Translations under genes and position numbers: made by a program | The notes under the pieces: generated by a model | What the model was told of the DNA's origin: nothing | What the model saw: the letters and a program-made list of their open reading frames with translations, nothing else | The model's database searches: none | Assembly: GCF_963678635.1 (NCBI RefSeq) | Contig: NC_087067.1 | Span: 7,048,647-7,112,646, forward strand | DNA from: Symsagittifera roscoffensis | Taxonomy: Eukaryota; Xenacoelomorpha; Acoela; Convolutidae | Direction: 5' to 3' | DNA length: 64,000 nucleotides | In this document: positions 12,450-24,677 of the stretch, piece after piece | Position numbering within the stretch: position 1 is the stretch's first letter | Layout of the letters: each line of letters starts with the position of its first letter

Positions 12450-12672
12450 GGTTATTTTCCACTTTCCCGACCCTTTAATTTTTTTCGATTTTTGTTTCAC
12501 GATGTTTTTTCACGTGTAATTATGGCTAAACGCGTAAAATCACGCTGTAAAGTATGAAGAATCTGTTCACAATTGTTGTAGTTTGTTCACCATTCCAAAT
12601 TTCATGACATTTATGACAATGGAGTGGTAGTTTTTCAAAGTTGAAATTCAAGGGTGGGGGAAGAGAAGAGCC
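12450..12672. mobile_element. Family B transposon with TSD AAAATGGA
   Basis: Starts GGTTATTTTCCACTTTCCC and ends GGTGGGGGAAGAGAAGAGCC. The exact 8-bp duplication AAAATGGA lies at 12442-12449 and 12673-12680. Its interior is related to 12905-13132 (GGCTAAACGCGT, GCTGTAAAGTATG). Confidence 0.83.
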
Positions 12673-12702
12673 AAAATGGAACTTAAAATAAAAATTTCAT
12701 AG

Positions 12703-12801
12703 ATCTGCAATTCTGTCCGTCCTGTGGAAAGAAAAGAGTGACGGAAAAGGAAGCGAAGCAGATGAAAAAGACGGGAGAGGCTCAGGGGGTCAAGGTCACA
12801 G
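12703..12801 (+). CDS. Possible single exon, CPSCGKK-containing
   Basis: A short GC-richer block bordered by TTTCATAG on the left and ACAG followed by GTCAGT on the right. Read with two bases then codons it encodes LQFCPSCGKKRV and a lysine/glutamate-rich continuation of 32 residues with no stop. CPSC resembles half of a zinc ribbon, but the second pair of cysteines is absent. It stands alone between two family B elements, so it may be a relic exon. The reading is tentative. Confidence 0.25.
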
Positions 12802-12904
12802 GTCAGTCGCCCAATACCAGTCTGCAGAAATTCTGACACAACGAAAGCAAACATTTGAACTGAACTAAGAATACAAATATACTTACTACTCGCTTTGTGG
12901 GCAC

Positions 12905-13132
12905 GGCTCTTTTCCAGTTTCCCCCCCCCCTTTCAAAATACCGAATTTTATCCTTGTTTTACGTGTTATTACGGCTAAACGCGTGATCTTACGCTGTAAA
13001 GTATGTAGAACAAATCTGTTCAAAATAGTCGATTTGTTCACCACGCTAAATTTCATTTCATTATGACAACGCTAAATAGACTTTTCAAAATTGAATTTGA
13101 AAGGGGGGGGGGGGGGAAACTGGAAAAGAGCC
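12905..13132. mobile_element. Family B transposon with TSD GTGGGCAC
   Basis: A 228-bp element from GGCTCTTTTCCAGTTTCCCC to GGGGAAACTGGAAAAGAGCC, the cleanest inverted repeats of the family in this window. The exact duplication GTGGGCAC lies at 12897-12904 and 13133-13140. Confidence 0.9.
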
Positions 13133-13349
13133 GTGGGCACTATTTTAAGTTACTTCTTCTCGGAAAAAAGGTTGATGCGACATTTTGCAGTTTTGTGTTG
13201 AGGTATAAAAGGGCGCATTTTCTTACTCTGTTCAACCTGTTTTACGAGGCCAAACTGTGCCGTGGATAGGCACACAATTTGGTGTCTATAGATCTCTGGA
13301 ATCCAGAAACAAGTCTGTAAACATGTTCAAAAATGTAAGCGTATTCCAT

Positions 13350-14006
13350 CCGGGTTGACCTCCATAGACCAAAAATGCTAATCTTACAATTCCATAAACT
13401 AAGTCTATGCAGAAATACTAATCATACAAGTTTCATACAGTTTGCAAAGAGGTTTTCATCATTTTTTCAAAGAACTTTTTTCTTGTTTTGACAACACAGT
13501 TGGTGTATCGTACTAAATAAAAAAGAAACACTTTTTGTCAAAAAAACAGTAATCATGTAAATTCCATGTATGGAAATTGTATGACTAGCTTTTTTTGATA
13601 GCGACAACAAAATTTTTTTCTTGTTTTTTCTTTCAGCCGCAAATCGAGTTTTGTACATTTTCCAAAACAAAATTTTGCATGCAAATTTTTTTGTGTGTGC
13701 ATAACGTAGTCCTAGATACACAAAAATGAAATTTTTTTTCCGTTTCTCTGGATTACTTTTTTCAAAATTGCTATGAACTTTTAGCTATTTCTTTTATATG
13801 GCATGTTTATGTATGCCTTAATCAATATCTGATAACTTAGAAGAATCAAATTTTAAGTTTAATCATTTTTGAAAGTTTTTGCCAAAACAAGAGAAAAGTT
13901 CTTCGAAAGTTCGATGACACCATTTTAGCAAAATGTATGCAAACTGTATGACTAAAATTTTTCATATACTTAATTTATCATTTTTGCTCTTTGGAGGTCA
14001 ACCCGG
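13350..14006. mobile_element. Family A-related short element
   Basis: About 657 bp from CCGGGTTGACCTCCATAGAC to TTTGGAGGTCAACCCGG. Inner modules (CATACAATTTCCAT types) resemble the 940-bp elements but the body is shorter and diverged. It forms the first part of tandem unit U1. Confidence 0.6.
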
Positions 14007-14915
14007 GTTTCCTTGGATTTGTGAAATATGACCGTAAGGAAATTTTTTTTTGATCTTACTATAAAATGTAAATTGGCCAGAAAAAAATTCACCGGAGCAC
14101 AAGTATTCGGTCATTTTTCTTCAAGGATCGAAATCATTTTTTTCAGCTGGATTTTTTTTTGCTAAATGGGCCTCCGATCATGAAGGAATCTTGCCAAACT
14201 AAAACCAAATTACTGTTTTTTTTAGTTAAATTGAGTTGTCTTCAGCCATTCAAATTCAAATTGCTCTTGGTTTTCACGATTTTCAAACGATTTGTACTAG
14301 AGGTGGTTTTTTCTCTATGCAAGTTTGACTTCTTAACTAGGCATTTAGAACTGGACTTTTAAACCTCACCTAAAATGTTTCATTTCTTCTAAAATATTAA
14401 ATTTAAAAAGATATTTCAAATTTGATCGTTTTTTTGAATAATTATCTGTTCTTGAAAATATGACCATCTTAGGATTATAGAACCGCAATGTATGTCCTAT
14501 TTGAGCGTAAGCGCTGAAATAAATCGCTCCAGATTGAGTTGAGGCATGCAATTTGTTCCTAATTATGTGTTTCCAGATTAAATTTCCATCACTTTTTACT
14601 TAACGTAGCATACAGAGGTATTAACTGCAGAACAGCAACGTCAGTCGCAAAACCGAACGCATTCATTGGTTGAATTGAGTTTTCACAGTATTAGATACTT
14701 GATCATATTTATAAGAAGTTTACAGCTAATGGATCTAATGAAATAAGCCGTAATCTTAGCCGAAGTTTGACAATTGGTAATAATTTTTTTAACTGTAAAA
14801 TTTGGCATTAAATGGAAGCAACTTTTTTGACTGGTGTTAACAAGGTTTATTTTGTTTTAGGAAAAACGTTCCCTATAAAAATCGCATATAAACTATTTTA
14901 ACACTTGCAAATAAT

Positions 14916-15559
14916 CCCGGGTTACCAGAAATGCTAATTATACAATTCCACAAACTAAGTCTATAAAGAAATACTAATCATACAAATTTCTTACAGTTTG
15001 CTAAGAGGTTTTCATCATTTTTTCAAAGAACTTTTTTCTTGTTTTGACAATACAGTTGCTGTATCGTACTAGAAAAAAAAATTGTCAAAAAAATAGTAAT
15101 CATGTAAATTCCATGTATGGAAATTGTATGACTAGCTTTTTTTCTTGTTTTTTCTTTCAGCTGCAAATCGAGTTTTGTACACAAAAAAAAACATTTTCCA
15201 AAATAAAATTTTGCAGGCAATTTTTTTTTTGTGTGCATATCGTAGTCCTGGATACACAGAAATGGATTTTTTCTTCCTTATCTCTGGAATACTTTTTTCA
15301 AAAACGCTAAGAACTTTTTAGCTATTTCTTTTGTATGGCATGTTTATGTATGCCTTGATCAACATCTGATAACTTAGAAAAATCAACTTTTCAATTTAAT
15401 CATCTTTGAAAGTTTTTGCCAAAACAAGAGAGAAGTTCTTCGAAAGTTCGATGACATCATTTTAGCGAAATGTATGCAAATTGTATGACTAGTATTTTTC
15501 ATATACTTAATTTATGGAATTTTATGACTAGCATTTTTGTTCTATGGAGGTCAACCCGG
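14916..15559. mobile_element. Family A-related short element in U2
   Basis: CCCGGGTTACC to CTATGGAGGTCAACCCGG, a counterpart of 13350-14006 carried in the second tandem unit. Copies in U3 (from 16474) and U4 (from 18081) keep only the left half. Confidence 0.55.
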
Positions 15560-17455
15560 TTTTCCTTGGTTTTGTAAAATATGACCGTAAAGAATTTTTT
15601 TTTTATCTTACTATAAAATGTAAATTGGCCAGAAAAAATTCATCGGAGCACAAGTACTCGGTCATTTTTCTTCTAAGATCGAAATCGCTTTTTTTTTCAG
15701 CTGGATTTGTTTTTTTTTTTGCTAATGTGCCTCCGATCATTAAAGAATCTTGCCAAACTAAAACCAAATTACTGTTTTTTTTCTAGTTAAATTGAGTTGT
15801 CTTCAGCCATTCAATTTCAAATTGCTCTTGGTTTTACGCTTTTCAAAGTACGAGTTATTTGTACTAGAGGTGGTTTTTTCTCCATGCAAGTTCGACTTCT
15901 TAACTAGGCATTTAGAACTGGACTTTTAAACCTCACCTAAAATGTTTCATTTTTTCTAAAATATTAAATTTAAAAAGATATTTCAAATTTGATCGTTTTT
16001 TGCATAATTATCTGTTCTTGAAAATATGGCCATCTTAGGATTATAGAACCGCAATGTATATCCTATTAGAGCGTACGCGCTGAAATAAATCGCTCCGGAT
16101 TGAGTTGAGGTATGTAACTTGTTCCTAATTATGTGCTTCCAGACTGAATTTCCATCACTTTGTACTTAACAAAGCATACAGAGGTATTAACTGCAGAACA
16201 GCAACGTGATTCGCAGAAATCGAACGCAGTCAGTGGTTGAATTGAATTTTCACAGTATTAGCTACTTGATCATATTTATAAGAAGTTTACAGCTAATGGA
16301 TCTAATGAAATCTTAGCCGAAGTTTGACAATTGGTAATAATTTTTTTAACTGTAAAATTTGGCATTAAATGAAAGCAACTTTTTTGATTGGTGTTGACAA
16401 GGTTTATTTTGTTTTAGGAAAAATTTTCCCTATAAAAATCGCAAATAAACTATTTTAAGACTTGCAAATAATGCCGGGTTGACCTCCATAGACCAGAAAT
16501 GCTAATTATGCAATTCCATAAACTAAGTCTATGAAAAACACTGATTATACAGACACTAAACAAATTTCTTACATTTTGCTGAAATTGTGTCATCAAATTT
16601 TTGAAGAACTTTTTTCTTGTTTCGGCATACTAACAAAAAGAAAAACTAAATAACTGCACTAATACTAAATAAAAAAGAAAAACGTTTTGTGAAAAAAAAT
16701 ATTAGTCATACAAATTCCGGATCTTTTTTAACTATCCACACTTTTGGACCTTTTTAACTATTCCCATCCCCCTATGCATGTTTTATTCTTGAAAACCATT
16801 TCTGTATAAAATATGAATTTCAAACATGTCAACAATTAAGTGGGTTTTCATTTTCACGCGTTCCTATTTGTATTACTCACTGTTTACAAAATACCCACGT
16901 AAAAGTTTTGAATTATTTATAATTATATATTTTTTCTGAAAATTGTTTTAAGCTATTGAAATTTTGGCCACCAAAGTTGAATTTCTAAAAATCGAAATAG
17001 CTTATATCAACAAGTTTATATATCAACAATTTTGCTTAGTTTTTATCATTAATAAAAACTAAGCAAAATAGCCCATAATATTCGTTGCTCAGAATAATTC
17101 ACTATTTTGAGCTGTTTTTCGTTTGTTGCTCCACTCGGGTCAAGGTCCCAGACTCATGTTCAGGTTTTTGCGACAAAGTTTTGGCATGTCCAGACTTTCC
17201 AGACCGAAATTAGCATGTCCAGACTTTGGCGACTTTTTTAAGCGTCAAGTAATTTGTTATTATATAAATAACCCTTGACGAAGGGAAGTTCTTACAAGAT
17301 CTGTGGTTTTTGATGAAATGAGCTCAACTTTATGAAGATAATTTACCTGTGATGAATTTTTGCAAAATTATTGGTGTTTGAAATAGGTCAGTTTGATATT
17401 AAAGCATAAGGGGTGATTTAATCCGTCGTTTCAAGTTTACCTGAGACATGGGCGC

Positions 17456-17518
17456 TATACTAACTAACACGTTAGTATATGCTGACTTTCACACTTTGTA
17501 CTGTACAAAGTGTGTGAA
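17456..17518. repeat. Two adjacent palindromes
   Basis: TATACTAAC (17456-17464) pairs perfectly with GTTAGTATA (17471-17479). Immediately after it, TTCACACTTTGTAC (17488-17501) pairs with GTACAAAGTGTGTGAA, allowing a 2-nt bulge. The pair recurs in U4 near 19856-19912, with a few changes at the edges of the second palindrome. Confidence 0.65.
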
Positions 17519-18891
17519 GTTTTTTTAGATAGCTTTTTTCCATTTTTTTCATTGTTTGAAAATCAACAATTACTTCATGGACATAAACCGTTTTAGGGTG
17601 TTGCCCTCATACAATAATTGTGCTTTTCGTTCTCTAAAGTATTAGTAAACCGACTTTTGAAATCAAAATATGGTTCAAGTTACCTTTAAGTGCAAAAAAA
17701 TGAATGTGTTTTTTCGTAGAAGTACTCATAGTGTGGTTGCGACGGATTAAACAAACTAAATCTTAAAAATGTTCAAAGAAAAATCTGCATGCTAGAAAGA
17801 AACAAAATATATTTTGCAATTAAAGAATCAATTAGTGATTTGTTCTAAAGGACGCAAGAAGTTTACAGCTAATAGAAGTTTAATTATTAAACCTAATGGC
17901 TTTAATGAAAAAAGCCGTAATCTTAGCCGAAGTTTGACAATTGATAATAAATTTTAAACTATAAAATTTGGCAATAAATGAGAGTAACTTTTGATTGGTG
18001 TTATTAAGGTTAATTTTGTTTTAGGAAAAATGCTCCCTATAAAAATTGCTAATAAACTTTTTTTTAGACTTGTAAACAATCCCAAGTTGACCTCCATAGA
18101 CCAGAAATGTTAATCATACAATTCCATAAACTAAGTCTATGAAAAATACTGATCATACAAGTTTCTTACATTTTGCTCAAATGTTGTTATAAAATTTTTG
18201 AAGATTTTTAAAATTATTTTGGCATACTAACAAAAAAGAAAAACTAAATACCTAAATTCATACTAAATAAAAAAAACGTTTTGTCAAAAAAAAACTGGCC
18301 ATACAAATTCCGGATTTTAACTATCCACCCTTTTGGACTTTTTTAACTATTCCCCCCCTATGCATGTATTATTCTTGAAAATCATTTCTGTATAAAAAAC
18401 GAATTTCAAAATGTCAACAATTAAGTGGTTTTGCATTTTCGCTCGTTCGTATTTGTATTATCACTGTTTACATAACACCCTCGTAAAAAAAATTAGTTTA
18501 TTTTTTCTGAAAACTGTTCTAAGCTATTGAAAACCCCGCGGGAAATAGTTAACAAGATCCCAATTTCTATAAATAGAAATTGTATGACTAGCATTTTTGT
18601 TTTGATGGTAACAAAATGCTACTCATGCCAGGCATAAGTCCTGAAGTTTAAATCAATACGCCGAGGGGTCTAAGACGACAGGCCAATGGGGCTTTACTTA
18701 TTTCCAGTATTTCAAAACACTAAAATTCATCATCTTTTTGTATATCAATTTGGTTTTAGTTTATATCAACAAGTTTATGTATCAACAAGTTTTTGCTTAG
18801 TTTATATCAACAATATAAACTAAGCAAACTAGCCCATACTTTTCGTTGCTCTGAACAATGCACTATTTTGTGCTGTCTTTCCTTTGTTGCT

Positions 18892-19176
18892 TCACCCCCG
18901 GGTCGTGGTCTCAGTCTCATATTCAGATTTTCGTGACAAAAATTTTGGCATGTCCAGACTTTCCAGTCCGAAATTAGGCTTGTCCAGACTTTGGCGACCA
19001 AAACTTGGCATTTCCAGACTTTTGTGATCATGATGATTCGTCGCGATTTTCGCCACCGAAGCGGATACGGCTCGACCCTGCGGCTCAGGTAACGGCGTGA
19101 CCGGCGCGACCAAAGCCATTTCCAGACTTTCCAGACCGAGGTGGAGAAGGTGCGACTTTCCAGACCGCTGCAGCAA
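18892..19176 (-). pseudogene. Possible exon or relic with SLxMPxF repeats
   Basis: A GC-richer block preceded on the minus strand by an acceptor-like CTTGCTGCAG. One frame is open for about 95 codons and contains imperfect repeats of the form SLEMPSFG, SLDKPNFG, SLDMPKF. A shortened and broken version occurs in U3 near 17120-17245, so the block was duplicated with the unit. The phase-1 reading that suits the SR-rich exons further right hits a stop here. It is either a relic exon or a tandem nucleotide repeat that happens to be open. Confidence 0.25.
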
Positions 19177-20854
19177 GTTTTACATTAGAAAACCAAAAAC
19201 AAAACACTACGATTTGTCAACTTTTCGCATTTTAAAATCTCAATGGATGCTCAATATTTGAAAGAGAAACCCGATAATTGTTGAAGACTCTCCATGAAAT
19301 GGATTAATTAATCAAACTGATATTCAATTTATCCTAATTTTGTAACTCTTAAAATAATTTTCTGGCATACAGCCCCTTTTTTTACGATTTGAGTAGACGT
19401 CCGGTCAGCCTGATGTCCGGTATCCAAACTAAGGTCATGTAAATTGTAATACTACCATAAGATTCATAAAACATTGCAAAAAAAAGTGTTACGAATATTT
19501 GTTAACCAATTTTAGTTTCATTTTGTGGCCAGTCTTGAAAATTTCATAATTATACTCTGATTTGAGTTAATTGATAAGTGCAATCTAAACTTTGTCACTT
19601 GTTGTTTCGACTCTCCTAGAAAGTAACGGAAACTTTGGGTTCGAATAAATTTTTTAAGCGCCAAGTAATTTGTGATTATATAAGTAACCCTTGACGATCT
19701 GAGAGTTTTGATGAAATGAGCTGAACTTTATGAATATAATTTATCTGTGATGAATTTTTGCAAATTTATTGGTGTTTGAAATGTGTCAGTTTGATATTGA
19801 AGCATAAGGGGTGATTTAATCCGTCGTTCCAATTTTACTTGAGACAAGAGCGCTATACTAACTAACACGTTAGTATAAGCTGACTTTCACACTTTGTACT
19901 TTACAAAGTGTGTAAGGATTTTTTAAATAGCATTTTTCCATTTTTTTTGAAAATTTTTTCATTGTTTGAAAATCAAAAATTACTTTATGGACGTTAACCG
20001 TTTAAGGGTGTCGCCCTGATACAATAATTGTGCTTTTCGTTGTCTAAAGAATTAGCAAACCGATTTTTCAAATCAAAACATGGTTCAAGTTACTTTTAAG
20101 TGCAATAAAAAAATTGAAAGTGTTTTTTTTTTCGTAGAAGTTCTGCTTGTGTGGCTGCAATGGATTGAACAAACTAAATCGTAGTAATTTTCAAAGAAAA
20201 AATCTGCATGCTAGAAAGAAACAAAATATATTTTGCAATTAAAGAATCAATTGATGATTTGTTCCGAAGGACGCTCGAATTTTGATTAAAAATTGCGTGC
20301 TTTGCTTTACGGGGCTCAAAAAATTTTTGATAGGCATTTTTATGAGCTTTCCCATGTTGAGAAAATTGGATTGAGGTCGAAGCGCGTTTTTTAACGTCGC
20401 TGGCTGTCCAGTTATTTGAGTGGATGAGGTAATTTTCATTTGGCTAATGACCTCAAAACTTGATGTACAAAAAAGTTTTATCAATAAGTATCACACTGTA
20501 TACGTGTAAATCTTTTAGTCTATTTCCTGGCAAAAAATACAAAAACAAATGACCGAATTTACGACTAAGACATCACAAAAATGAATCAAAACTTGCAGCA
20601 GAAACAAGAAAACTGAAATGGCATTAAGTGTTTCTGATGAAACGCGGAAAAATGCTACCTTTTTGAAGCTTGCTAATTAGAACAAAAGCTAGGCTTAATC
20701 AGTGAGAAAAAATGTACTAACAAAAATTTATGAGGGTTAACTTCGGCAAGATTTGCATCTCCTATTTACCTACCCTAGACACGTACACTCATGACAAGTT
20801 GGTACACGAGTTGTCACATCAGAACAAAAAAAAAGATAATTCAGAATAATTCTT

Positions 20855-21767
20855 ACACTCTAAAAATGTGTAGTGCGCTAACATAGAAACAATTGTGTAA
20901 GTTCACACGATTTACACAATTTATCGATACAAAAAAAACACAATTTTGTAGCCATTTACATTATTTTTTCGGTAAATTTGCTCAATTTGTGTCGTATGAT
21001 TTACACAATAAATCGTGTACTTTTAGCATGAAAACCGGAAATTTGTCGTCTAAAAAAACCCACGAGTAATCGAGTTAAACATACGAAAAAAAGTACTTAT
21101 TTTACATGACAAATCGCATAATTTTTGAACGAAAAATTGATATTTTTGCGTTAAAAGTATACGATTTATCGTGTAAAACATTCGAGGCAAATCCTGCAAA
21201 TATATTTAAAAATCATAAACAAGGAAAGCACCGCATTTTGTTTTGAAGGAAAAGTGAGACCTATTGAGCTGGGACATGAGTTTCAATTTTGCACATAAAA
21301 AGCGACTAATTAAAGCAGCTTTTGCACAATTTAGGCCTCAAGCCTTTGCCTTGTTTTCCGATACCTGAAGTTTGTTTCACTCTTTTTTGAAGCAACAAAG
21401 AATGAATGTAATGATATTGAGTATTTTGAAGTGACAAAAAACTAATTTGAGTGATAGGTTTAAATGAGTAATATTTAAAAAGTATGACTTCTAATCTCGC
21501 TTGCTTAACGTTTTTAAGTATTCAAAAAGACTCTAAATATCCATATAAATTCGATTTAGAAGTTAAAATTTGATGAAAACTCATGATTACTAATCAAGTA
21601 GCTTTGCTTGCAACAATGGATTTTTCACACAATTTTTCGGCACATGGCTATTTTTTATTGTGTGAAATCATTCAATTTACTGAAAAGTTGTGTGTTTCAC
21701 GCGACTTTTTGCATCACGCGTTAACTTGTCGGATGAATTTACACAATAAAATTTTAGAGAATAGTGT
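20855..21767. mobile_element. Candidate inverted-repeat element with CTAAAA ends
   Basis: The left end ACACTCTAAAAATGTGTA is answered at the right by a reverse complement of the form ACACT-CTCTAAAA-TTGTGTA. The interior repeats motifs such as GATTTACACAATAAATCG in both orientations. No convincing target duplication and no transposase were found. Confidence 0.4.
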
Positions 21768-23457
21768 CGGACTCAAGAGTTAAGAATCTTACCATGGCTA
21801 TTTTTTAGATATCGCAAGCATTTCCCTATTATTTCATGTAACCTGGGCAAATAAAAAGACGAAAAAAAAGAGGATCGAATTAAGCTTTTTGTGGCCGTGT
21901 TCTTAATTTTCTGTGTGACATAACTTGGAAATATTACAATAAAATCAACAATTGATCACCACTTCATTTCAAAATAAAACATCACAGCGTCCGCATCAGA
22001 TTTTGTTAAAACAAAAATCATTTCTTGAAGAAAAAATAATTTATATTTTTAAGCGTTTTTGAAAATTCAGGGGGCTTGGTTTCCACTTGAAATTTTTAAA
22101 AGATTTGTCATAAAGAAGAACGAGCTTACTTTCAGCCATCTTATGGAAACCAACTGCCAGCAGACAGTTATAAAAAGTTTTATTGAACGCAAAGAAATAT
22201 AATCAAAGCGGACTTTTTTTGAAAGTCAAATTCCAGATAAAAAATATTTTGCCCTAATTAATGCTCTTTGAAAATTAATTAAAAAATTACAATTGTCTTC
22301 TTTATAAAAAACCAATTTAGGATTTAACCCAAAAAATGAATAATTGAGTAATTTTTTTTGTTACTTTCCCTAAAAAAAAACACAAAAAAACTACAGAGAA
22401 CTTTAAAGAGTCTTCATTGCGTTCAGTGATTCTTGAAAAATAGCCAACTGACATTTTGAAAATTCAAAAATTTTGAATGTGATAGACGAAAACAAAGTCG
22501 GGATTTTTTTTAAATTTCTAAAAAAAATATGATTGAAGCTTTTGGTACACTAACCCATTTAAGAAAACTGGATCAATCAGTAAAGTTATTTTTTGCTAGG
22601 AAATCTGAAAACAAATTCCACTTTATAAATTAGAAATTGATCACGTTTTTCATTACTTTTGCACTTTTGCTGCTTGATAGAGCTTCTCTTCCGTTGAACA
22701 AGGAAACTGCTTTGAAAGTACCAAGAAATCAAACTGCGAAAAAACAAAAATTTCAGCCTGACCAAATCTTAAGAATTTATCCGAAAAAAAACTAGAAATT
22801 GCCAGATTCTATGTGAGAGTTTTCACTACAATCATTACTTTTGAAAAAAGTCCTAATTTTGTTTTTGAAAATTGTGACTTAATACAAAAAGTTTTAGCCC
22901 AAGTCACTCCTCATGTTCAAATGCATGTACATGTTATGGTTCTCAGCCGTACAAAGCCAACACTCCGATTTCAAAAAACAACTCGCTGAGAGCCACTGGA
23001 AAAACCTAAAATAAACATTTATCAACTGATACAGCAAAAATGATACAGCTGAAAATTAGATTTGCCGAAAGTACTTTACCCTAGGTGCTGTGTCAATTGC
23101 CAATAGATATATATCGCGTGTAGAAACAACTAGATGAAATTATTTCTTTTTTATTTAGTAAAATTTTTCAATTACAGTTTCAGTCTCTTCTTCAATTTAG
23201 CATACCTTGTTTAGCCAGATTAATTTGCTGTCCGGCGATAACTGGAAAGTTTGTTGCTTTTTTGAAATTTGAAACTATTAAACATAGCCAATCGAAGACT
23301 GGAAAAGAGTAATGAATGCAAATAAGCATTAAGAACACTGACTTTGTTGAAACAATCTCAGCTTCAAAGAAGCAATCTCTACTCGAATTTCAAAGAAGAA
23401 AAAAGATTTTCAGCAGATGAGTTTCCATTGAATTCAAAAAATGCATTTATACCTAAG
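21768..23457. other. AT-rich intergenic or intronic DNA
   Basis: No ORF with gene-like composition, no splice-bounded blocks and no recognisable repeats were seen in this stretch. Confidence 0.5.
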
Positions 23458-23951
23458 TGCATTATAAATGCATCGATATGTATGAATGCACATTTGTACA
23501 TATTATAGACCTTTATGCACATTGAAGATTTTTTCCTGAACAAAAAAACAAATCAGCAAGACCTATATAAGTGGAACCAGTTCAAAACAAGTATTTTATA
23601 TATCCAATTGTATCTCTTGATAAATATCACTGTACAATGCTTAGAACTAACCAATCATTGTCCATTTCTAAAACTTATGATAAACGGTGAAGCTGAAACT
23701 ATTTATAGTTTCAGCCAGATTAGAAATAATTTAATTTAGAGAGCAGTTGCTCCTCCTCTCTTCTAACCTCGCAGCAAAACCAGTATGTACTAGATCTATT
23801 GAGATTTTAAAATATAAGCGTAAGATTAGGATCGGTATTAGACTAAGAAGTTGCACAAAACTATCCGGCCAAAAATTAGATAGCGTAACGAACAGACGGT
23901 GTATCCTATCCGAAATTACTCTATGAGAAGGTTAACCCGGACCTAAACTCA
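23458..23951 (+). mobile_element. Solo LTR related to the large element, TSD TAAG
   Basis: The 494-bp block starts TG and ends AACTCA and is flanked by TAAG on both sides (23454-23457 and 23952-23955). Its last 190 bases clearly match the LTR at 30261-30753 in opposite orientation (shared GTAAGATTAGGATCGG and GTCTAATACC-type blocks, the CAGACGGTGTA block, ATTACTCTATGAG). TATATAAG at 23562-23569 is a possible TATA box. GCTGAAACTA (23692-23701) and TAGTTTCAGC (23706-23715) form a hairpin in the same position as one in the intact LTR. It is diverged, so it is an old insertion reduced by LTR-LTR recombination. Confidence 0.85.
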
Positions 23952-24677
23952 TAAGAGTTTTCGCTATGTTCATTACGTTTAAAAAGGCAATTTCAAAACC
24001 TCCAAGTTTTGACACAAAATGATCGCTCGTTAAAAACTATTTTTGAAGCTCTGATTTATTCAAACTAATTTTCAGATGGTAAAAACAGACCAAAGCGGAC
24101 AGAAGTATTCAGTTTTTGTTCCCCGATATATCGAAAGAGACGATAGAGACTTTTAGTGGGTTTTCAGCTCTTGTCTTTTTGTAGCTTCTACATGAACTGC
24201 ACCTTTCTTTGAGTTATGACTTGAAGTTCAAAGATACACACACAATATTGCTTAAATTAAACATAGCCAAAAACTGAACTTGTTAGCATAAATTCAACCA
24301 TGCAATATAAAAAGAGTCAAATTGGGAACGACTTGTTAGCCTTCGGATTAAAATGAACATGATGACTATCTCGGTGTGGACTTCTAGCTCCGTGATAATT
24401 TCGTTGAATCCACCCAAATATGTTTTTAAAGGGCAACTCTAAAAGCTAGAACATCCGACAGTAAATAGTCAATTTTTTAATTATAAATCACCTTGATAAA
24501 ACTAGATTACAAAAAAGAGCATTCATATATGAATCTTCGAGTTCTTTGTGTTGGTTGGATTTTTTTGTTTACTGTTTTTTAGCATGATTTACTTGTTTTT
24601 AGGTGAATGTTTTGGTATTATTCATACGCTCGATTTAACTGTTTTTGGGTGGATTCTTAGAAAATAGAGTTGCGGAC
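23952..24677. other. AT-rich non-coding stretch
   Basis: Lies between the solo LTR and the first SR-rich exon block. No supported features apart from possible intron or 3' flank. Confidence 0.4.

Larger units (their letters stand above)
8944..12666. repeat. 3.7-kb tandem duplication, copy 2
   Basis: Second copy of 5217-8943. At its right edge the family B element is complete (12450-12672), whereas in copy 1 it is cut at the junction. Copy 2 therefore carries the original right border and copy 1 the original left border. Poly-C/G runs are longer here (about 18 G near 11481 against 9 near 7771). It could be a recent duplication or two haplotypes joined in assembly. Confidence 0.9.
13350..20260. 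repeat. Four degenerate tandem units U1-U4
   Basis: U1 (13350-14915) and U2 (14916-16473) align throughout. U3 (16474-18082) and U4 (18083-about 20260) align with each other and share start and end modules with U1/U2. Every unit opens with a CCCGGGTTGACCTCCATAGA-like block, and U1-U3 end with a block containing TTTTGTTTTAGGAAAAA and CCCTATAAAAAT. U4 carries extra sequence at about 19030-19650. No gene with support is seen except the weak candidate at 18892-19176. Confidence 0.7.

Noticed and set aside
17456-17520. Helitron 3' end
   Set aside because: Hairpins are present but no CTRR end followed by an A/T target could be placed.
20311-20403. Further phase-1 exon on the minus strand (acceptor ACTGGACAG, donor GTAAAG)
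   Set aside because: Only 93 bp, weak donor, AT-rich, and composition unlike the SR-rich exons; it could easily be chance.
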